From Bacteroidota bacterium (GTDB taxonomy: Bacteria > Bacteroidota > Bacteroidia > Chitinophagales > Chitinophagaceae): a stretch of DNA of 39,742 nucleotides. Position 1 is the stretch's first letter; every line of letters begins with the position of its first letter. A model generated the notes under the pieces. It had not been told where the DNA came from, did not search any database, and worked only from the letters and a program-made list of their open reading frames with translations. Location of the stretch: positions 1 to 39,742 of the forward strand of contig JABDCE010000021.1 of NCBI GenBank assembly GCA_013288285.1, given 5' to 3'. The translations under genes and the position numbers were made by a program. Positions 35,069 to 39,742 of this stretch are shown here, one piece after another.

Positions 35069-36522
35069 ACGGAGCAAAATTTACGTCTGGGGAAGGACAC
35101 GCCAAAGGTACGTCAAAAAGTAAAGCGCAGCAGGAATTTGAGCCGATTAACCATGAGGAACTACTGGACACCTTACTTGATGGGATACAGCCGGTAGATT
35201 TTAGAGAACTGACCGAGACCACAGGCAACGACAAGCTAAGTAACAAACACTATCTCGTTACGTGCATTGAACAGGTACTGATCACCGCTCGCAATAATAG
35301 CTGGGGGTTATGTACGAACAACGAGGCTATTTACCTATACAACCGTGCGTACTGGAAAGCGATCGATGAGCCGACGTTTCAGGTCTTTTTAGGGAGAGCC
35401 GCCGAACGCATGGGTATAGATAGACACAACGCCCGGTATTACCAGTACAGGGAACAACTGTATAAACAATTCCTTTCGGCGGCGAATTTGCACAGGCCGG
35501 AGCCGGATAGCGATACAGTGCTTATCAACTTACAGAACGGCACTTTTGAAATAGGAGCCGATGCACAGAGACTACGCAGCCCGGAGCCTGCTGATTTCTT
35601 AACTTATCAGTTACCGTTTGAGTATGACCCATCGGCCGATGCGCCGTTATTCCACACCTATCTAAATCATGTGTTGCCTGACCCGATCCTGCAGAAGATA
35701 CTCGCAGAATACCTTGCCTATTTGTTTGTCAGGCCGAGTGTGTTGAAGCTAGAAAAGATGCTGCTCATATATGGTAGTGGCGCAAACGGCAAGTCGGTGC
35801 TGTTTGATATAGTAAATGCGTTGCTTGGCTCACAGAATGTCTGTAGCTATTCGTTACAGTCTTTGACTGATGAGAGTGGATATTACCGTGCAATGCTTGC
35901 GGATAAGCTCGTAAACTACGCATCGGAAATCAACGGTAAACTGGAATCAGCATCCTTTAAGGCGTTGGTTTCCGGTGAACCTATCCATGCCCGGCTACCA
36001 TACGGCAATCCTTTTACACTTACTAAGTATGCAAAGCTGATTTTCAACTGCAATGAACTACCCAAAGAGGTGGAACAGACCCATGCGTTTTTCCGGCGAT
36101 TCCTGATCATCCCGTTTGATGTAACCATCCCTGAAGCCGAGCAGGATAAGCAGCTATCCCAAAGGATAATCAGGAGCGAGTTATCGGGCGTTTTTAACTG
36201 GATGTTGTCCGGGCTGGCCAGGCTATTAACCGAAGGCAACTTCACGCATTCCGATGTTGTGGAAAAGCAAACGGACGATTATAAGCGGCAATCTGATTCG
36301 GTTTTGATGTTCGTTGATGAGGAAGGTTGGGTGGAGGATTTGTCACAGTTTAAGGACTTAAAAACTGTCTACGGAGAGTATAAAGGTTACTGTGAGGAAT
36401 GCGGCTATATGAAATGCAGCTTAAGGAAATTCAGCGACCGGCTCAGGAGGCAGGGTTTTAAAATGGAAAGAAAAAACTATGGGTTCGTTGTTTATATGAA
36501 TAGAAAAGTGTTTGTAAAGTAG
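35065..36522 (+). CDS. P4/D5-type primase-helicase (SF3 NTPase)
   Basis: A 485-residue protein with a D5-N-like region (about 130-225) and an SF3 helicase core. Walker A is GSGANGKS at 237-244. The later KYAKLIFNCNELPK contains the sensor-like Asn, and FFRRFLIIPFDV is the arginine-finger segment typical of phage/plasmid primase P4 C-terminal domains. The N-terminal catalytic primase domain of P4 alpha is absent; primase function may come from the DUF6371 protein downstream. It is required for element DNA replication (inference). The start is the GTG at 35065 with a strong Shine-Dalgarno, overlapping the HTH stop by 4 bases. Confidence 0.9.
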   Translation: MNGAKFTSGEGHAKGTSKSKAQQEFEPINHEELLDTLLDGIQPVDFRELTETTGNDKLSNKHYLVTCIEQVLITARNNSWGLCTNNEAIYLYNRAYWKAIDEPTFQVFLGRAAERMGIDRHNARYYQYREQLYKQFLSAANLHRPEPDSDTVLINLQNGTFEIGADAQRLRSPEPADFLTYQLPFEYDPSADAPLFHTYLNHVLPDPILQKILAEYLAYLFVRPSVLKLEKMLLIYGSGANGKSVLFDIVNALLGSQNVCSYSLQSLTDESGYYRAMLADKLVNYASEINGKLESASFKALVSGEPIHARLPYGNPFTLTKYAKLIFNCNELPKEVEQTHAFFRRFLIIPFDVTIPEAEQDKQLSQRIIRSELSGVFNWMLSGLARLLTEGNFTHSDVVEKQTDDYKRQSDSVLMFVDEEGWVEDLSQFKDLKTVYGEYKGYCEECGYMKCSLRKFSDRLRRQGFKMERKNYGFVVYMNRKVFVK

Positions 36523-36530
36523 TTCACTTC

Positions 36531-36582
36531 CTTCACTTGTTGCACCGGGTACCCAAAAGTGTACCTGGTGTAGCAGGTGAAG
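36531..36582 (+). other. long intercistronic hairpin (22-bp stem)
   Basis: 36531-36552 pairs with 36561-36582 as RNA with 22 consecutive base pairs (18 Watson-Crick and 4 G-U: positions 37/76, 40/73, 42/71 and 47/66 of 365xx) and an 8-nt loop (CCAAAAGT). It starts 8 bases after the primase stop and is not followed by a T run, so it is not a classic terminator. It could be an RNase III-type processing or stability element or a replication hairpin. Confidence 0.8.
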
Positions 36583-36601
36583 TACAAAATAAAACATTTC
36601 T

Positions 36602-37486
36602 ATGAATTTGATTAGAATAAAAGAAACTCCAAGGGCTAACTTGGAGTTTGATAAAAAAAACAGGTACAGGGTAAGGCAATGCCCCTGCGGTAAGAGTAAT
36701 AACGACTGCAAGTTTATACCCTATATAGGCTTTGACGATAAAGGGTATTGCCATGCCTGTGGTCAGACATTTTTACCTGGCAGTAATGATAACCTTAGCC
36801 CCAAAGAATACGGAGCGGCTGTTAAAGATCCCTCGTATATAGAATATGAGACCTTTAGCGAAAGCCTTAAGAACTCTGGGTGTAATAATTTTGTTACATT
36901 CCTATCTGACCTTTTTGCTGAAGAGATTAGGTCGAAGTTAATAAGTACATATAATATTGGCACTTCCAACCACTGGCATGGTGCAACAGTCTTCTGGCAA
37001 GTAGATATCAATGGCCGTATCAGGGACGGCAAAATAATACACTATAGCCCATTAACCGGTAGAAGATCGAAGGACCGGTACCATAGTCCGAATTGGATAC
37101 ACAGTGTCTTAAAACTACCTGATTTTAACCTCAAACAGTGCTTATTCGGTGAGCACTTATTACCAGCAGAAGCAAATAAACCGATAGCAATAGTCGAATC
37201 CGAAAAGACCGCCATTATCGCAAGCGCCTACATGCCGGAATACATCTGGCTTGCATGCGGTGGCCTGACAGGGCTCAATGCCGAAAAATGCGAGGTGTTA
37301 AGGGGAAAGAACATCACTCTATTCCCTGATCTGAACGGATATGAGAAGTGGACTGAAAAGGCAAGAGAGCTTTCACATATTGCCGGGTTCTCAGTTTCTA
37401 ACTACCTGGAGAGAATCGCTACTGCTGAAGCAAAAGAGCAAGGATTGGATATTGCAGATTACTTGGTGAACGATAACTTAAAATAA
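36602..37486 (+). CDS. DUF6371-like zinc-finger / Toprim-like replication protein
   Basis: A 294-residue protein with an N-terminal zinc-ribbon-like region (Cys27, Cys29, Cys36, Cys50, Cys53: CPCGKSNNDC and CHACGQTF), resembling a primase zinc finger, and a C-terminal Toprim-like part (AIVESEKTAIIASAY, LACGGLTGLN, ITLFPDLNGYEKW). The family seems to be Bacteroidota DUF6371 (from memory). It lies 19 bases after the intercistronic hairpin and follows the P4-type helicase, so it probably supplies primer synthesis for the element. Confidence 0.8.
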   Translation: MNLIRIKETPRANLEFDKKNRYRVRQCPCGKSNNDCKFIPYIGFDDKGYCHACGQTFLPGSNDNLSPKEYGAAVKDPSYIEYETFSESLKNSGCNNFVTFLSDLFAEEIRSKLISTYNIGTSNHWHGATVFWQVDINGRIRDGKIIHYSPLTGRRSKDRYHSPNWIHSVLKLPDFNLKQCLFGEHLLPAEANKPIAIVESEKTAIIASAYMPEYIWLACGGLTGLNAEKCEVLRGKNITLFPDLNGYEKWTEKARELSHIAGFSVSNYLERIATAEAKEQGLDIADYLVNDNLK

Positions 37487-37513
37487 GTTTGTACTCCTGC
37501 AAATTTTGCTTCT

Positions 37514-37539
37514 CCTGTGTGTAGCGGGTGTAACAAGTG
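37514..37539. repeat. diverged copy of the upstream hairpin arm
   Basis: The stretch from CCTG through GTGTAGCGGGTG to AACAAGTG repeats, with changes, the 3' arm of the 36531-36582 hairpin (CCTGGTGTAGCAGGTG). Its GTGTAACAAGTG matches the reverse complement of the hairpin 5' arm in 11 of 12 positions. Each copy lies 8-45 bases after one of the two replication genes. Confidence 0.5.
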
Positions 37540-37604
37540 TTGATGTAAGAACAACTTTTTTAATCGATGCTAATACCACGATACTGGTTGGATTTTAAAT
37601 TTAA

Positions 37605-37649
37605 TTGACACATCTTGACTATGAAGGGATCGGTGTATATTTGTGTCAA
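37605..37649 (+). promoter_or_regulatory. strong promoter flanked by an inverted repeat
   Basis: TTG (37615-37617), 18-bp spacer and a perfect -7 box TATATTTG (37636-37643). It is flanked by TTGACACA (37605-37612) and TGTGTCAA (37642-37649), a perfect 8-bp inverted repeat that covers the expected start site. This looks like a repressor-controlled promoter for the structured RNA and the genes after it. Confidence 0.68.
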
Positions 37650-37708
37650 ATGATCTGCTTATAAGAAAATAAAAAATAACATTAAGGTTTCGCACTGTAC
37701 TCGCTTGG

Positions 37709-37813
37709 CCGTCCAAACTACCACGTTAAAAGGCAAGAACAGAGTAAGCTGCAGTGCACCCGTAAGGGTGTAGCTGTGCTTCTGTTCTTGAAGGCCGTGG
37801 TAGGCCTGGACGG
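37709..37813 (+). ncRNA. compact multi-stem structured RNA (unnamed)
   Basis: The segment folds into nested stems. P1 is CCGTCCA/TGGACGG (37709-37715 with 37807-37813); P2 is CTACCACG/CGTGGTAG (37718-37725 with 37796-37803). P3 is AAGAACAG/CTGTTCTT (37735-37742 with 37782-37789), then AAGC/GCTT, CAG/CTG and a CACCC/GGGTG top stem with a GTAA (GNRA) loop (37762-37765). All stems are Watson-Crick, separated by small internal loops, and nothing in it is coding. It lies about 60 bases after a perfect promoter. I cannot match it to a named RNA class. It could act as a free RNA or as a 5' leader of the 318-residue gene. Confidence 0.72.
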
Positions 37814-37863
37814 CGGAAGATGTCGGTTGCACCCGATTTTTTTGATGAAGTCCAAACTACCAC
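37711..37863 (+). repeat. 14-bp direct repeat GTCCAAACTACCAC bracketing the RNA
   Basis: The copies are at 37711-37724 (5' strand of P1/P2) and 37850-37863, three bases before the ATG at 37867. The 3' strand of P1/P2 can pair with either copy, so two exclusive folds are possible, the second of which would cover the start region. Confidence 0.85.
37823..37843 (+). terminator. terminator-like hairpin with T7 run after the structured RNA
   Basis: TCGG / CCGA with a 6-nt loop, then seven T. The stem is only 4 bp, so termination would be weak or conditional. The layout RNA-weak terminator-gene allows both a short RNA and read-through. Confidence 0.5.
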
Positions 37864-37866
37864 AGA

Positions 37867-38823
37867 ATGAACAATCCTAATTTACGGCTACGCGCCCAAA
37901 AGGAATACGTAACGCAACTACAGAGAAAACTTACAAATAAGTTAGTTGCCCGGGCCCGCACCTCCGAATTGAGAGAGGTCACAAAAAATATTACTGGTTG
38001 TTTTGTTGTGCCAGTATTCACCGACAACGGAGAGCAAACTGATGTCGTGATCAGAGAAAGCATAACGCCAACACTTTCACTCGTATTAATAATGTCAGTG
38101 ACCAGGACCGCTGACATGGCCCAACCAAAGTTTATAGCGGCACTAATATTTGTCCCAAATTCATTTCTTACAACTAAGTTTTCTGCTGGAACGGACATTG
38201 GTGGGCGAATAGCCATTAAGTACTCTTTTGGTAAAGGGCTTGACGGGAACATTGTGTATGGCACAGGCACAAAAATTCCTTGCAGACGACACGATGGTCT
38301 CGTCATTTACCGTCAGCACTTCTGGTATCCTGAATTATCCGAAAAGGAGAAAAAGAAAATGACACCGGAACAGATTGCCGATTATGAGGCTAAATCTAAA
38401 GATGACCCGGCACCTATTATTGCCAATATAGAAGAAATCAGGCTGGACCAAATAAATTCCGGTAAAATCGTTTTATGCGAAGAAAGAGTTATTGTCATGG
38501 ACAACGGGCGCGGAGGGTGCATAGAAGCAGATATAGATGAACCGGAAGAGTATAACATAATTGTAAAGCAGGGTGACAGGTATGCTATGTTAGTTGGCGA
38601 CATAAACTTGATGATGGAAACAGGCTTGCAAGCGGGTGATGAAATTAAGAACGGAAGAATTATAGTTAAAGAGTCTTTTGCGCCGGTTGATCCCAATGAT
38701 CCGGAGTATATGATTAAAAAGAAGAACAGTATGATATGCAGGAAGGAAGGGAAAGTGATCTATTCACATTCATACTTCACTTATGACCGTAAAGATGCTG
38801 ACGTTATCATACAGGGCGATTGA
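37867..38823 (+). CDS. unrecognised 318-residue protein linked to the structured RNA
   Basis: No family is recognised. Residues 1-40 are basic and helical (MNNPNLRLRAQKEYVTQLQR). Residues 40-160 hold mixed strands with a hydrophobic run (ITPTLSLVLIMSV) but no clear membrane helix, then a charged linker SELSEKEKKKMTPEQIADYE (with K/E repeats) at about 160-180. The C-terminal 120 residues are rich in beta strands and Asp/Gly turns (VIVMDNGRGGCIEADIDEP, AMLVGDINLMMETGLQAGDE). Two Cys pairs are not arranged as a metal site. The start ATG lies 3 bases after the second GTCCAAACTACCAC repeat and has no Shine-Dalgarno. The WG-repeat gene follows after 63 bases. It probably forms a unit with the RNA upstream. 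Confidence 0.8.
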   Translation: MNNPNLRLRAQKEYVTQLQRKLTNKLVARARTSELREVTKNITGCFVVPVFTDNGEQTDVVIRESITPTLSLVLIMSVTRTADMAQPKFIAALIFVPNSFLTTKFSAGTDIGGRIAIKYSFGKGLDGNIVYGTGTKIPCRRHDGLVIYRQHFWYPELSEKEKKKMTPEQIADYEAKSKDDPAPIIANIEEIRLDQINSGKIVLCEERVIVMDNGRGGCIEADIDEPEEYNIIVKQGDRYAMLVGDINLMMETGLQAGDEIKNGRIIVKESFAPVDPNDPEYMIKKKNSMICRKEGKVIYSHSYFTYDRKDADVIIQGD

Positions 38824-38886
38824 CCCATCACTTTTAACCAACATTAACGTCAATAAATTATTAGACCATCACAAAAATATATCAAC

Positions 38887-39742
38887 ATGGCAAATGACAA
38901 TTTATCGGATTTAATCCCATACCGCAACGGTAATAGATGGGGATACTGCGATAGCCATAAAAAGATTATAATTGATTGTGCCTACCGTGATGTAGAAATA
39001 TTTTCAGAAGGGTTAGCTGCTGTGCGGCCATTGGAGTCTTACGATTCGGAGCGCGGTATGCAATACCCAGGATGGGGTTATATTGATCAAACTGGCAAAA
39101 ATATTATTGACTTCCAATTTACAGATGCATCATCTTTTAATAATGGATTCGCCAATGTACACAATGACTATCACGTCGTTACACGTGGATATTATATCGA
39201 CAAACTGGGTAATCCGGTTGGTGAGCGCGAGTACAGGAAAAGGATCTATGAATCTTCCGAAATTGTAAATGAGCATGATGAATGGACAGAGCAGACTAAT
39301 ACTGGCACACACTTTTATAAATATGACAGATGGCACCTAATTGATAGCGCCGGAGTATTGGAAATTCCAGTCGCTCCAAAATTTGCCGGTCTTATTACAG
39401 AAGGACTGGTTATAGTTAACATAAACGGCGGGCTTGGTTTCTATGACATAACAAAACGACAAAATATTCCCGGTAAATATGAGGACGTGTTGTTTTTTCG
39501 GGAAGGATTAGCAGCAATAAGACTAAATCGAAAATGGGGTTTTATTGATAATAGTGGCAAAGAGGTGATTCCAGCTAAGTATGGGAAAGTGGAATCCTTT
39601 AGTGAGGGAATAGCCCTGGTGAAATCGAACGGGAAATATGGATTTATAGATAAGAGTGGTGAAGCGATAGTTGACATAACCTATGAATTTGCTGAAAGCT
39701 TTTCGGATGGTTTAGCATTGGTAAGTGTAAACGAGAAATTTG
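38887..39742 (+). CDS. WG-repeat protein (cut by right window edge)
   Basis: At least 285 residues with no stop before the window end. The start is MANDNLSDLIPYRNGNRWGY, with no signal peptide, so it is probably cytoplasmic. It has repeated WG/KWR units of about 30 residues: RWGYCDSHKKIII, GWGYIDQTGKNII, KWGFIDNSGKEVI, KYGFIDKSGEAIV, each linked by F-S-E/D-G-L/I-A. WG repeats build beta-propeller-like scaffolds for protein binding. It follows the 318-residue gene in the same direction without a visible terminator between them, so it is probably the same transcript. The role is unknown; in an element it may be a recognition or assembly component (inference). Confidence 0.88.
   Translation, partial: MANDNLSDLIPYRNGNRWGYCDSHKKIIIDCAYRDVEIFSEGLAAVRPLESYDSERGMQYPGWGYIDQTGKNIIDFQFTDASSFNNGFANVHNDYHVVTRGYYIDKLGNPVGEREYRKRIYESSEIVNEHDEWTEQTNTGTHFYKYDRWHLIDSAGVLEIPVAPKFAGLITEGLVIVNINGGLGFYDITKRQNIPGKYEDVLFFREGLAAIRLNRKWGFIDNSGKEVIPAKYGKVESFSEGIALVKSNGKYGFIDKSGEAIVDITYEFAESFSDGLALVSVNEKF

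Noticed and set aside
37709-37866. Structured RNA as a retron msr-msd
   Set aside because: No reverse transcriptase (YADD-type) gene is visible on either strand up to the window end, and the flanking repeats are direct, not inverted.
37857-38306. Minus-strand open frame of 149 residues opposite the 318-residue gene
   Set aside because: Its composition is Ser/Val-rich shadow-like sequence without promoter or ribosome signals; the plus-strand frame is longer and follows a good promoter.
37650-38823. Type III toxin-antitoxin (ToxIN-like) locus
   Set aside because: The promoter-RNA-terminator-gene layout is similar, but there are no tandem RNA repeats and the 318-residue protein is far larger than ToxN and shows no recognisable likeness to it.

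Overview
The window looks like a chromosomal segment of a member of the Bacteroidota, probably near the Chitinophagales (inference). Supporting signs are a fused CcoN-CcoO cbb3 oxidase, a secreted protease ending in a type IX secretion sorting domain, a futalosine-pathway menaquinone gene (mqnE), DUF2851, and many promoters of the Bacteroidota type (TTTG about 19-20 bases before TAnnTTTG). Most genes have no Shine-Dalgarno sequence.

Bases 1-10500 form a low-oxygen respiration block. On the minus strand lie ccoS, ccoNO, ccoQ and a partial ccoP. Next come a small DUF2158-like gene, a divergent 127-residue helical protein, and a minus-strand operon (PAS sensor, Cys-rich helical protein, CcoI copper ATPase). 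Last is a metallo-beta-lactamase/rhodanese sulfur gene that carries a 1-base frameshift near its end. Four of these promoters share one architecture: two 14-bp CRP/FNR-like dyads (nTGAY-N4-RTCAn) 8-9 bp apart, then exactly 22 bp, then a TAnnTTTG -7 box. A fifth, weaker copy precedes the sensor gene. One dyad is a perfect FNR box (TTGATGGTCATCAA).

Bases 10591-32000 are mostly housekeeping and unlinked metabolic genes: an LRR-kinase fusion, folK, a Y-family polymerase with a PA0069-type radical SAM protein, Uma2, DedA, two tandem MFS transporters, SRPBCC, an AlkD-like protein, mqnE, an M43 metalloprotease, a bifunctional nuclease, topoisomerase IV A (parC), pyrF, DUF2851, OsmC, a secreted barrel-like protein, lipA and ccmB. 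A 14-copy, 8-bp-period repeat lies upstream of ccmB.

Bases 32200-32554 carry tRNA-Gly(GCC) and tRNA-Leu(UAA), each followed by a terminator. From about 32527 to the right edge lies what looks like an integrated mobile element. It has a tyrosine integrase with Ser in place of the first catalytic Arg, an unknown protein, an excisionase-like HTH protein, a P4/D5-type primase-helicase and a DUF6371 zinc-finger/Toprim-like protein. Its cargo is unfamiliar: an operator-flanked promoter, a compact structured RNA with a GUAA-capped multi-stem hairpin, a second copy of its P1/P2 strand placed just before the next start codon, an unrecognised 318-residue protein, and a WG-repeat protein cut by the window edge. 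The RNA-318aa-WG unit is the best candidate for an undescribed system. The right end of the element is not in view.
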